A program made the translations under genes and the position numbers. DNA of 64,000 bases from Progne subis subis (Eukaryota > Chordata > Aves > Passeriformes > Hirundinidae). Under the pieces are notes generated by a model that saw nothing but the letters and a program-made list of their open reading frames with translations, was not told where the DNA came from and did not search any database. The stretch covers positions 12,723,360-12,787,359 of the forward strand of contig JAKJHU010000030.1 in assembly GCA_022316685.1 (NCBI GenBank), written 5' to 3'. This document shows positions 41,560 to 52,469 of this stretch, one piece after another (within the stretch, counting starts at the first letter, position 1; each line of letters begins with the position of its first letter).

Positions 41560-44500
41560 AACTTCCATATTATCCACCCTCTACTCAAGCCAAATACACC
41601 TAAAGACACCCCATTGCAGGGCAATTCTTTGTTGCCCCAGCTTCCTTTTGGGGTCTCCAATTCCCAGAATGGAGTGCACTTTCTGAACTTCAGCTCCCAG
41701 TGTCCCTTTCAAATGTAGCAACATAGACTGGAAAGGTCTGGGCAGAGAGCGGTTCAAAGCAGAGAAGCACACACAACCACCAGGCTGTATGCAAAATGTG
41801 GGGGTGGGGGGGAGGTTGAGCTGCTGCTGAGCAAGAAGTAAGGGGGCAGATGTTACAGCCCAACATGAATGCTGTGACATGAATGAGGATATGAGAAGAT
41901 CTATGTTCCTGTCTGGAATCCCATAATTGCTGATGCATTTTTGCAATAAATAGCCAGAAAGTAACATACAGAACACAAGACCAAAGCCTGATAGGCTGAT
42001 GTTCAAATCTTATGCTTCAATGTCCAATACACCTCCAGCATTGGTCTTATCCATCTCCTTTGCTATGACCCAATGTGACTGTTTCAACCGGAGAGTGGAA
42101 ATGAGAAGTGTCTCTCAGCCCTGCTTCTGACTGTCAGCTATTCCCAAGCCATGCATCTGAATCCCTCAAGCTAAGAAGTGGTCAGAAATTACTGAAGAAA
42201 CCAAAAACATGATGGAAGCATGTGCTATTTTTGAATCACAGGGCTTGTTACTTTTTTGCTGCATGGGCAAGAAAGTGTGCAGAAACTACATCTACTGGAT
42301 CACATTCCCTGGAAACCTATATATGGAGACATATCCACTCTGAGCTCAAAGTGGGTGTAGAAATAAGATGAAGTTGAATATCTGAGTACCTGTCAGAAGA
42401 GCTGTACTTTTGGGCACACCCTGGAACAGCATGATAGGTACCTACACTGAGAGCTGCTTCAGAGCTGTCCTCTGGGTGATCCTGAACTTGCTTTGACATT
42501 CTTGGCAGAGTTAGCATAGCACATCTATGAGCTCACCATATCTCAAGTCTCTGAAGAAACACAAGGCAGCATTCAATATCCATGGAGTTGCTAGGCACTG
42601 AAGGCGTTCAACCAAGGTACATCACACAGCTGAAAATTCACAGGATCACTCTGATAGAAGTTGGTTACAAACTGCAAATAACTTCAGTCCTACAGCAGTT
42701 AACCTGGATGCCACCCCACAGAATGACCTAACCTCCTCTGAGTCTTGGTTTCCAAGGATTACCAAGGGGTAACTGTCATTTTATGTCAGCAAGGCTCTAC
42801 TTCTTAGTAAAAAATACTAGCCTGTAGGACGATCCAGAGTCTCAATAGCATAAGCCCTCTAAGAAGAGCAATAGAAGACTGTAAGTTTACATAAACTTCC
42901 AGGTGGAGACCTGCAACAAAAGTATGTGGCACTTTCCAAAGCCTATACACAGCAAGAAAGGTGTTAGACCAAACTTCGTTAAACACTTACCATGAAAGAA
43001 CTCCATGATATAATTAGCACTTTTCTTTGCAAAAGAATCTCAAAAAACACCACAGATCCGAGATGTAGGGGATCCAACAGAACTGTGTGGGATCACCTGC
43101 ATGCAGACATCATGTGCTGGGTGCTGTCAGTCTCTCACTTTCCTGTGCAATAAACACTGGGGGTGGGAGGGAAAGAAATCACCATTTCTTTCTTTTCCCC
43201 TTTACCTCTGCAGCACAAGAGCAAACTGAAGAGAAAAAGAAAAAAGAGAATTCTGTCGCAGAGATCAAAAAGCCTTCTTCTACTTGCTCTGACCTAGTTC
43301 TTTCATTCTTACTAGAAGGAGAAAAAACACTTAAAGGAACATTGTCAAAACTGCTGAGTCTAAAAATAGACTTACCTTGGCAGTGTTCCCATCTCAATGG
43401 GCTCATATTAAGGAGTGCAAATTCACTTTCCCCATACACACATACACCAATCCTTTCATCAGTCTGGAAGCCCTGGCACTATACAGTCCAAAGGACCTCC
43501 CAGTCCACACAAACTCTTTTGGGACACTAAAGTATGTATTATATATAACTGGCAAAGAACTGTAGTAGTCTCCAAATTCCCACTTCATATTTGCAAGTCT
43601 ACCACTGTCAGCTATCCCAGTAAAAATGTTTGGATATTTTCCTTAAGTAAAGTGATGGACATTTGTTGCCATAGCTAAACCCAAGAACACCACGCTATGA
43701 CAGCTTTAAAATTATCAGATTTGAGGAATATTTCAGCAATTTGTTAGATAAAATAAATAAATTTTTCAAATATTTTCCAAAAAGTATAAGCTACAAAATA
43801 TCTGCACCTTAGCCACAAAGAGCATTTCTGAAAGGCAAAACAAAACAAAGACTCTGGGTTCATGGCTGAAGCTGACAAACAGGCAGTTTCCACAGAACAA
43901 TAACCTCACTGGAGCTGGTGGGGCAGCAGATGTTGGCTCCGGTCAGGAACTCCTGTGCTGCAGAATCCATGCCTCCCTTGTGCCCCAGGGACTTTGCCAT
44001 TCCCCACTAGGTGCATCTCAGAGCCAGACACCTGCAAGTCTGAACAAGAAGCCAGTTGGCCCAACCATTCAAAGGCCTTGCATCACTCCATAAAATAAAG
44101 CCCAGGAAGCCCATCCTAGCCAAGCTCCCAGCTGACTACTGCTGAGACTGGAAGGCCAGACAACCTCAGTTTAAAACTTATTTCCAGGCTTCCAGAACTG
44201 TTGTACAGCAGGTTATGCTCTCAAGATCCCAAGCTGCAAACCAAGAAAGCATTGTTTCCAAAGAAAACAAACAATTCACATGGAAGACAAAAAAATTCCA
44301 ACTGTCTGTTCTTGCTGAGTCCAGGACATTTTCCTACAAAACTATCTATTTAGAAGATTCAATGGCAACTCTGCTTTAGATCAAAGCAGGGTCTGTACAC
44401 TGTGATGATCGGAGTCATGAGGAACAAGTAACCTTTCTGCCTTCCAAACAGAAGCCATAATGCCACTGTTCTTTGCCAAAAGTCACACTTCAGGAACAGA

Positions 44501-46615
44501 GCAGTTCACACCCAGGGCTCCAATATGGCAGAAGATGCATTAAGAGAGAAAGCAAGCTTTTAAGCACAAGCTTTTAAACACAAAGAAACAATATTTCAGC
44601 AGGAAATAATGGATAATAAAAGGCTTGAAATGTGAATGCACTAACTACAAACACACAAAGGAGTCATGGCCACATGGCTGCTTGTGCTGAAATAGTCACA
44701 TTGCTGTGTTAGTGTGAGGGCAACAGAATTATGCCAAGGCAAGAAAGTTGAGGGAGAAAAAACAAAATGGGAGGAATGCAGAACACACAGACAGGAATGC
44801 CTGTTCTGACGCACCGGTAGGATGCATCCTGGGGGAAGGAAATGGGAAGAAGGAGTTAAAGAAAAATATTCCATCTCAGGAAAATGGAAAGGCACTGCTT
44901 CCCAAAGCTTTAGCAGAGCTTTCCTTCATTAATATTTACAAAGCTTTTAGAGATTCTCAGATGGAGGGCACTGCAGATATGACACAAATTATTACAGACC
45001 TGTAAAGATCTAGCAAACAGACTGAGAAGGACTTCAAGTAAATAATGGAAGATGACATTAGTGAGCACACTGAAACAGGGGTTGCTGCTGGCGTATGAAC
45101 CATCTGGTGCATGGCAGTCCATTTCATTTACTTATCCACTACCAGGCACGCATGCCCAGTTCATGTTATTATGCTTTTGCCACTGAAGAAGTAATGCTTT
45201 TTTAATTCAGGACCACTACCTTCCTTCTTTATATCATTACAGTCTTCAAAACTGCAATTTGGGAAAGCAGCCTATGCCTAAGAAATATCTGCCTCATGGA
45301 GAGGCTTACACTTAGAATGAACAACTTGGGATGTTGACAGACACCTTTTGAGACATAGCGGTCTTGTTTACCTTTATTGAATTTGCATAGGAAGCTGGTT
45401 TTCGGGGATGTTAAGCTCCCCACTGCCTCCAGGACGTTTAACTTTTTGCTGGACTATCATTTGCACTGTTCACTTGGGTACTTAGCAAAAGACAGCTTCA
45501 GCATGATTTTCAGCAATAAAGCAAGTGTCTCTGATAGAACTGTAGATTTCAGCATAACTGAGAAACAAAACTTATGGTAGTCACAAGATGAGCACACAAA
45601 AATATTGACATACGCTAAATTAAGCACAGGAGAAGGGGTCAGATGGCTGGTTTACACAGATTCTTAAATTTTCCTAAGGGCCCCAAATAAAGCAAGATGA
45701 GGCACAAATCCTAGGACTGTCACTGCCTCAGTCTAAAGCACTATAAAACCGAGGGAATTTTGGAAGCAGATAGTAGGAAAGCAGATTTGCCTTTTCTTCC
45801 TACACTTCTCTCCTCCAACTGCTCAAAGACCCAATGGAAACGGAACACACAGCCAATGGTAGACGGCTAAAGGGAGACCAGCATTTACTGGAAGACCCAA
45901 AGCATCCACCTGTCCAGGTCTTGGTGGCTGTCACCTGAGATACCGGGGTACTTTCCCCAGGAGCGCCTTATGAACAGCTCGCAGCTCCCGGCTGCCCCGG
46001 AGCTCAGCATCTCTGCCCTTTGGCTTCTCCATCGCTCTGAGGGAAGGAAGGGCCGAGCACAGCTCAGCGCCCATGTGGGGGACGCTGGAGCTTCGTGGGC
46101 ACCGCGGCCTCGGGGCACTTCGGGGATCCGGGCAGCAGCGAGGGACGGCGGCGTCTCGGCGCCCGCGGGGGCCCGACCGGCGGCGGGGCGGGGGAGGCGC
46201 CCGGGGCTGAGCGCGGGCGCCGGGGCCGCTCCGGAGGGAGGCGGCGCAGGTCGGTCACCCTCGCCGGGAGAGGCGGCACCTCCGGGCCCGCCGGGAAGTT
46301 GCCGATCGAAGCCGCCGGGCAGCCCCTACCGCCTACCTCGCCGCGGGCGGGGGCGGCAGCCACGGCCCGGCTCCACGGCACCTGGTCCGGGGCAGCCGCG
46401 GTGCCGCGGGCGGGCGGCCGGGGCGAGGTGCTCGGGGGCCGGGGTCGCCCCGCGGGCGAGGCCGGGGCGGCAGGCGGCAGAGCAGCCCCGCTGGCGGACG
46501 CCGCTCTCCCGCCGGGCCGGGCCGGGGCGGCCCCGCCACGGCGCAGGTGAGTGCCCGGGGGAGGAGACAGGGGAGGGACCCCGGGGGCGGCGGGCAGGGG
46601 ACGCGAAGCCCTTAC

Positions 46616-46628
46616 CTTCCACCGCCAT
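46616..46628 (-). CDS. SAMD12: SAMD12 coding exon 1 (start codon, MAVE)
   Basis: Only 13 coding bases are present: ATG GCG GTG GAA G, from 46628 down to 46616, followed by a strong donor GTAAGG (GT at 46615-46614). They give Met-Ala-Val-Glu plus the first base of an Ala codon finished in exon 2. The MAVEA start matches known SAMD12 N-termini. The start context has A at -3 and G at +4, a strong Kozak site. The frame stays open upstream of the ATG to at least 46800 without an in-frame ATG, so the N-terminus is chosen from homology and Kozak context. The transcription start is not seen directly but should lie within the CpG island, probably within about 100-200 bases upstream (towards higher coordinates). 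Such a tiny coding exon would be missed by gene finders that need length. Confidence 0.9.
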
Positions 46629-46717
46629 CCTCCCGGCCTCGCATAGTGCGCCAGCCGCCGACCCGGCCCCGGCGGCGCTGCCCCGGCCGCCCCCCCGCCC
46701 GCGCGGGCTCCGCTCAT
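46616..46717 (-). other. Upstream ORF overlapping the SAMD12 start
   Basis: An ATG at 46717-46715 lies 89 bases upstream of the SAMD12 ATG in a different frame. It stays open for 34 codons to the exon 1 donor. After splicing to exon 2 it continues for 5 more codons and stops at TGA 28784-28782. The predicted product is 39 residues, Gly/Ala/Pro-rich, and unlikely to be functional as a peptide. Its context is weak (C at -3, A at +4), so leaky scanning is expected. It would overlap and could dampen SAMD12 translation if transcription begins upstream of 46717. Confidence 0.45.
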
Positions 46718-46779
46718 CTGCAGCCGCGGCGATCAACCTGCAGCGCTCGCTGACAGCGGGCGGGGCCGCGCCGCGGATC

Positions 46780-46794
46780 CCTGGGAAACGTAGT
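46780..46794 (-). promoter_or_regulatory. ZNF143/THAP11-type promoter motif
   Basis: On the minus strand, 46794 to 46780 reads ACTACGTTTCCCAGG. This is close to the well-known vertebrate promoter motif ACTACAATTCCCAG bound by ZNF143 and often shared with THAP11/HCFC1. It lies 152 bases upstream of the SAMD12 ATG in the same orientation, inside the CpG island, which is the usual setting. From its position I infer a transcription start between this motif and about 46717. One base (G for A) departs from the core I recall. Confidence 0.6.
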
Positions 46795-49700
46795 CCCGGA
46801 AAACGGGAGCCCGGCCCGGCACCGGCGCTCCCTGCCGCCGGCGGGGCCCCGGGGCGCCTCCGCGTGTCCGCCGGGCAGGGAGAGCAGCACGGGCGCGGCC
46901 GTGCGCTGTGAGAGGCGGCAGGGCTGGGAACCCCCAGGAGGCGTGTGTGGGAGAAGGACTGCGCGGGCCCCCTGCCCCAGGAAGCTTCATTTCGCGACTC
47001 TGGGATGTTTCTCTCCAGATTTCAGTCGTCTCAGACATGCAGGCTGACGGCTCCAGGACGAGCCCGTCCTGTCCCCGTCCTACCTCACCGCACTCCCTGG
47101 CCGGCGGGAAGAGTTTGTCCGCAGGGAAAGAAGGCGGCACAGAAAGCACCGGTAGCTGCTTCAGCACCTCACCCCCGAGTGAGGCCCTCGGGTTTTGTCC
47201 GCCTTACCCACTCTGACAGGTCCTACAATAAATCCAGAAAACGGAGATCAGGGAGACAGTAGCGGGGCCATTGTTTCAGGTCCCCAGAAATCTTACACCA
47301 AACAGCCTGGCACCCTCGAGATCGGTCCTGAAAAACAGCTGTGGGCTTGTGCACTTTTTCAGTTTTATTTTGAGATATCAGAAAGATTTTGAAGATTTTT
47401 TTTCCTATTTCAGAAGTAGGCATTGTTTAATTTTAAGTGTATCAGTAAATATTAACTACCCAGAAAGAGTCTATGAGTAACTCTACTCACCGAAGTTATG
47501 ACATTATTAAAATCAAGAGGATAACAGCAAAGGGATTGAGTATACAAAAGCAAACCCAGACAGGGCATGAAAATATTGCCACATGCTCTTTCTGTTTGTC
47601 AGTAGTGGCTGTTGTGGCTAATAAGTGTTATTTGTGACATCATTTTTGCAATACAAACTTGAATTAGAGTCAAGATAATACAATATGCAAGTGAATATGG
47701 TCTTCACAAACTCTAGGAATTTTGGCATCCTTGAAATATCTAAATTAATTAAAAATTGGGCCTTCATTATTTATTTCATGAAAGAAACTCAGAGCCTGTA
47801 AGAAATGTCTTGAAGCCCAACTCTTTCCTTAAGCCTTCTAATAATCAACTTTGCCTTGAAAACCTGACTCGTTGTTTGCTCTCATAAGCACTTGAACTAT
47901 TAGCTTTTGTTAGACATAAGTCCAGATACAAGTTTCCCAGAGCAGCAGCCTTGTCTTTCATGTGTTTTCAAAGTGGTAGGCATACTCACAGTGCATTATA
48001 AGTAAAAAAAATTGAGAGGCTATGCTGGTCCTCCCAAGTACAATACAGTCACACACCTGATCCCATATGCTGGCAGAATGGACTGATGTTCACATGATTT
48101 CTGTCGAGAAAATAGGATGTTTGTAAATATCACAGTTTTCAAGCATATTTAGTACACACATACAGCCTTCAATACATAATAAGCTTCTGTGATTTTGATG
48201 ACGTTTTGTATTAAGCTTATGTATTCAAATATTAATCATTTATTTGACTGTGACAATATTTGGAGGTATGTTGGAGTAATTACCTGGCTAATGCATGTGT
48301 GAAGCAGTGCTTTCGTGTTTGGAGTAAGTTGGGAGCCATAGAGGGAATAAATCAAGGCTCAAAGTTGAAGCGGCATGGATGTGCATAGCTGGAGTCCTAT
48401 CCCCCTTAGTATGCTGAATTTCTGACTGGCAGCTACATTTCAGCTCTGGACCCTGAGGTCATCCCCGGTGAGTTCAGTTTTACTAAGCCCTTTAAACAGC
48501 CCTGTAGTTTTTAATTACAACTTCATGCCTGCAGAAGAACAGCAAAATTATGGCTGTGACTCAGCAAATAGGGCATGACAGATGTTAAAAAGGTGTAGTG
48601 TGTGATACCTAATAGCTAGTGAAACCTAATATTAACAGTATCTAAAACCATCAGAAATTTAACAAATTGTGGTCAAAACTAAACAAACTGTAATTTAATG
48701 TATGTTGTTTGTTAGAGAAAAGGGGCTGTGAATTGATTAAGGGTGTTGTGTGAATTGATTCAATTAATTTATGGTAAAGTACAATCTGTTTTGAGAAGAG
48801 CTTTCAGAAGCATCAGGTGAGAGTGAGCTAACTTTCTTAAAACACCCTGCTAAATTATAATGTAGAAAGCGACCGTCTTTCTCTGCTCAGATGGAGCAAT
48901 TTTTTGCTTTCTCCGCCTTACTTTCTTGCTCCCCATTTTACCTTGCCTCACTTCAGAGAGCTTTCTTCTAAACTTTCTCTTAAAAGTGTAGCAAAACTCC
49001 TTTAAACAGACTTGGTTTGTCACAGCCACAGTCAGTTTGCTGTGTGATTTGCCCTAGGTCACCAGATGAAAAGGCAATACTGACCAGAGGCTCCTTAGCC
49101 ATTCTAATTATTTCTGAATAGGACAGATGAAAGTACAGTTGATGAATGTCCATCAACAACATTGCTCTACTGCAAGAGTTCTAAAGTCTGAACAAGATTC
49201 TAGACTTATATACTTCACTACACTATCATCCATCATATTTTTTCTCTTTTTATTCCCCTTTCACCTTAGAAAAATTCAACAGTCATTTAGCTTTAAGCAA
49301 CCCCTTGTGCTCCTAAGTCTTTTCTGTAAAACAGTGAAATTCTCGCTTATCTGAGATGATATCTCACTGATCTGATGATCTGATTAACAAGGTACTTCTG
49401 CCATATCATTGTGACCCAAGATTTTCAAACATGATTATTTTATTTTGGGTGCCCAAACCACATGCAGTTTTCAGGGGCAGTTGAAGAAACGTGAAAATCG
49501 TTGACCTCAAGTCAGACACCACGTGTCTCTGGCAGTAAAGAGCAGCACAGCCATGTCTGAATATTTTTGGCTGTGATTTGCTTAGCTGAGTGGGCCTGAA
49601 CTGTGATAGTGAGATTAAAGCCATTCAAAGTTTGTCATCAAACTCAAGTATGACAGAAACAGGACCGCACCATATGCCTAAAATTTTGGTATCTGGACTC

Positions 49701-50096
49701 TTACATTGCTTTGCATATTCCTGGGAAAGAATATGTGGAAATGAGTGTGTATTTCAAAGCTAACTTATGATAAGTATGTTGAAATTGGGAAAAGGTATGG
49801 GAGGAGCATGTGTAGGACTATACAGATTTGATAGTGATGGGGAATGAGAAGTAGGGCTTTCCACTGCAGGCCTCTGCCAGTACAGAGGGCTGGAAGAAGA
49901 AAAGGGAAGGGCTATAGTGGTCCACACATACTCTCAGCACACACCCTAAGCCAGGACCTGCACTTGTTTTCTAATGAAAAACAAGAAAGTTTTGTGGAGA
50001 CTGCAGTGAAGGAGGTAGGTGGAAATTCAGCTGTGGAAGCAGTGAGTAGAAAATTTCCTTTGAATTCCACTGCCTTTGTCAGAATCAGCCACATAG

Positions 50097-50099
<3 letters not shown>

Positions 50100-50142
<43 letters not shown>
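50100..50142. repeat. A43 homopolymer
   Basis: 43 consecutive A, the longest homopolymer in the window, in the intergenic region 3.5 kb upstream of SAMD12. No polyadenylation signal lies close upstream. Confidence 0.95.
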
Positions 50143-50143
<1 letters not shown>

Positions 50144-50295
50144 CCTGAGGAATAGTGGGTGCCAGATCTGGAGTGAGAGGAGGGAGGTGTGGAGTTTCTC
50201 TGCATTCCCTTTTTTTTTTTCTCTAGGAAGTGGCATTTCCTAAGAAACCTGCTGAGGCTCATGCAAATACATGAAAAGCACAGTGAGAAAATGCA

Positions 50296-50502
50296 TGGTT
50301 GGGATGGTTTTTTGTTTTGTGGGGTTTTTGGTTGGTTGGTGGTTTTTTGGGGGTTTTGTTTGTTTGTTTTTTTGTTGGGTTTTTTTTTTTTTTGTGGGTG
50401 TTTTGTGGGGTTTTTTTGTTTGGGTTTCTTTTGTTTGTTAGTTTGTTCTTGTTTTTGTGGTTTTTTTGGTTGGTTGGTTGGTTTTTTGTTGGTTTTTTTT
50501 AA
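50296..50502 (+). repeat. G/T-only low-complexity tract
   Basis: About 200 bases made almost entirely of G and T on the plus strand, rich in GTTTT words, with G runs up to five and clusters such as GGTTGGTTGGTGG and GGTTGGTTGGTTGG. Such clusters can form two-layer G-quadruplexes. The strand asymmetry is extreme. Confidence 0.92.
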
Positions 50503-51564
50503 TTAAATTTTTAACCCATGTAAGCATATACTGAGAAAAGGGGAAAACCACACTTTTGGTATAAGTCACATGCTCTGATCCATGGAAACAGATTCTTATA
50601 CTAATGTGGATCCAGGCTTACTATCACAGAATGACCCAACGTATGATATGTGTCAAAGTGTAAGTGCTAATGTTCAGAAGTAGTGTTCTGCGGTCTCAGA
50701 ATGACTTCAGAAGAGCTATTAGGCAAGGAAAATATAGATAAATGTGCTTAAAATACATTTAATAGGATTTTAAATGTCACTAAGGCAATGAAATTTGGGG
50801 TTTACTAGTGTAATAATCTAATTATGTAATTAATATTCTTTGTTTATACTGTTGCTGAAATATACTTGGAGTATTGCTTATATTACACACCTACATTTCC
50901 TAATTGTCAAAAATATTTTGCATGATAATCCATAATACTAAAGAAAGTGCATTTAGGGATTTGTAGGAAACTCAAGAACAATCACAAGATGTCTGAAAGG
51001 TGTATTTTATCATTACTGTAGCATTATCTGGTGTTTTCTCTATTTTTATTTATTTTTATTTTTTTTTAAGAAATTAAAATATTCTTAAATAATTATGTTT
51101 CCTGCTCTCAGTTTCAAGGAAAAAAGGGTATGTGAGTGTTAAAATACCCAGAAGATTCATAGAATTTTTTGTGTTTTACTTCTTTTGATAGAAGATCGGG
51201 GAAGGGAAATATATGATCTGTACGTGTCTGAGGCAGACAGCACTATATAAAAATGTCACTTGTTATAAGTGTGAGGTTAATTCCACTTTCCAGTTATACC
51301 TATGCCTTATGCACTAAGAATGGTACTGATTTTTGCCATCATCAAATGTTTTGATGGGTTATTCCATTCATTGTTTTGTGGTAAACAAAAGATACTTTTT
51401 ATACAAATGTGGAAACATGACACAGATTTTCCTCCCAAAGCAAGTTTGTGACAACTGTCCCAGGAATACAGTCTAAAAGGAGCAGGAGGGCTGCAGGCAG
51501 AGACCACAGCTATGGCTGCTTTGCATGGCAGCTTTTTGAGTCAGGCTTTTCCACTTGTTTATGA

Positions 51565-51845
51565 GGCGATGCTGGGACAAACTGGGCATAGACTGAAAAA
51601 GAGAGGTCCAGACTGTGTATAAGGAAACCCTTTTTCACCTGGTGGGCAGTCATTTATAGGAACATGTTGATGCTCAGAGAAGTTTTGCAGCCACCATCCT
51701 TGGTGACTCCCATGCCTCCACTGGCACAAAGCCATAAGCAACCTGCTCAGATCTTGCAGCTGATTCTGCTTGGAGCAGGAGATTGGGTGACAAACCCATT
51801 GTGGTTCCTTTCACCCCAAATCATCCTGTGGTCTCATGAATGCCT
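51565..51845 (+). mobile_element. Old CR1 LINE 3' fragment
   Basis: Plus orientation. GGGACAAACTGGGCATAGAC, AGGAAACCCTTTTTCACC, CTCAGAGAAGTTTTGCAG and TAAGCAACCTGCTCAGATC follow the CR1 3' order but are strongly diverged, and the final tail is degraded near 51845. Confidence 0.5.
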
Positions 51846-52469
51846 TTAGCTGCCCTGGACTAGAACTCCTATATAAAGTGGTGGATTACCTTCCTGCTGC
51901 CATTAACCTCAAACAGCCTTCCTTTCTTCTGAAATCTGGTACAAAACCTGGTGAGTGCTACACCCATGAGTTACCTGCTCTCATTCACTGGTGACTGGCC
52001 AAACTGTGTGATAGAACAAGGAATTGGATGCTGTGAGGTGGGAACAAGTGAGCATAGTGTCGCTGATGCAGAATTTGGCTGTTTTGTTGATAGCCTCAGA
52101 CACATTCGTTTGTAGTGGGGATCTGAGAGCAGTGAATGAGATTTGTGCTGTCCTGAAAAGTGTTTGTGTCCCTTTCCTGCAGAGAAAGTAAAACACTGCA
52201 TGCCCTCCTTGCTCATGATTGGAGAGTGTGAATCACTGAAATCACATAAGCATTTCTCATAAAAAATGGAAGAACCATACCTAATAAAGGATGTGTATTT
52301 AAACAGAACTAGAGAAGTCTACTATAGCAGGTCCATGTGACCAGTTGGCAAACAGTTGGGTAACTTGTTTAAACAATCCTGACTAATGCTGTTGTTTGCT
52401 GAACTGCAGCTTGATGTGGACTGGAACAATTCAGTGCTGTAAGTCACTGCAAGTGCTAAGTAACAGAGC

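Larger units (their letters stand above)
28800..46615 (-). other. SAMD12: SAMD12 intron 1 (about 17.8 kb)
   Basis: This is intronic DNA between exon 2 and exon 1. Recognised content is a CR1 copy (30850-32020), an ancient CR1 piece with a short tandem duplication (39780-40180), a palindromic hairpin (41525-41559) and the 3' side of the CpG island (46040-46615). In 28800-30849, 32021-39779, 40181-41524 and 41560-46039 I see no exon, RNA gene or named repeat, apart from a 19-base A run at 36012-36030 and two CCAATGG boxes at 45831-45837 and 45853-45859. Confidence 0.8.
46040..46960 (-). promoter_or_regulatory. SAMD12: CpG-island promoter of SAMD12
   Basis: This stretch changes sharply from the AT-rich background to very GC-rich DNA packed with CpG, including runs such as GGGGCGGGG (Sp/KLF-type GC boxes) near 46185 and 46758. 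No TATA box is seen at a sensible distance. It surrounds the SAMD12 start codon at 46628 and extends about 600 bp into intron 1. CpG islands of this type usually mark broad, ubiquitously active, often bidirectional promoters. Edges are estimated by eye; GC content falls gradually to about 47220. Long open frames on both strands here (one of 313 codons on the plus strand) are by-products of scarce stop codons in GC-rich DNA. Confidence 0.88.

Noticed and set aside
46326..46736. N-terminally extended SAMD12 frame beginning at 46736
   Set aside because: The codon there is TTG, not ATG, and there is no upstream in-frame ATG that I can see. The conserved MAVEA start at 46628 has a strong Kozak context.
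45970..46911. A 313-codon plus-strand open frame antisense to SAMD12 exon 1
   Set aside because: It is a product of GC-rich CpG-island DNA with few stop codons. The protein is low-complexity Gly/Ala/Pro/Arg with no domain, and similar long frames occur on the other strand too.
50100..50142. A43 run as the poly(A) tail of a processed pseudogene
   Set aside because: No coding remnant, AATAAA signal or target duplication is seen next to it; a simple homopolymer expansion is more likely.
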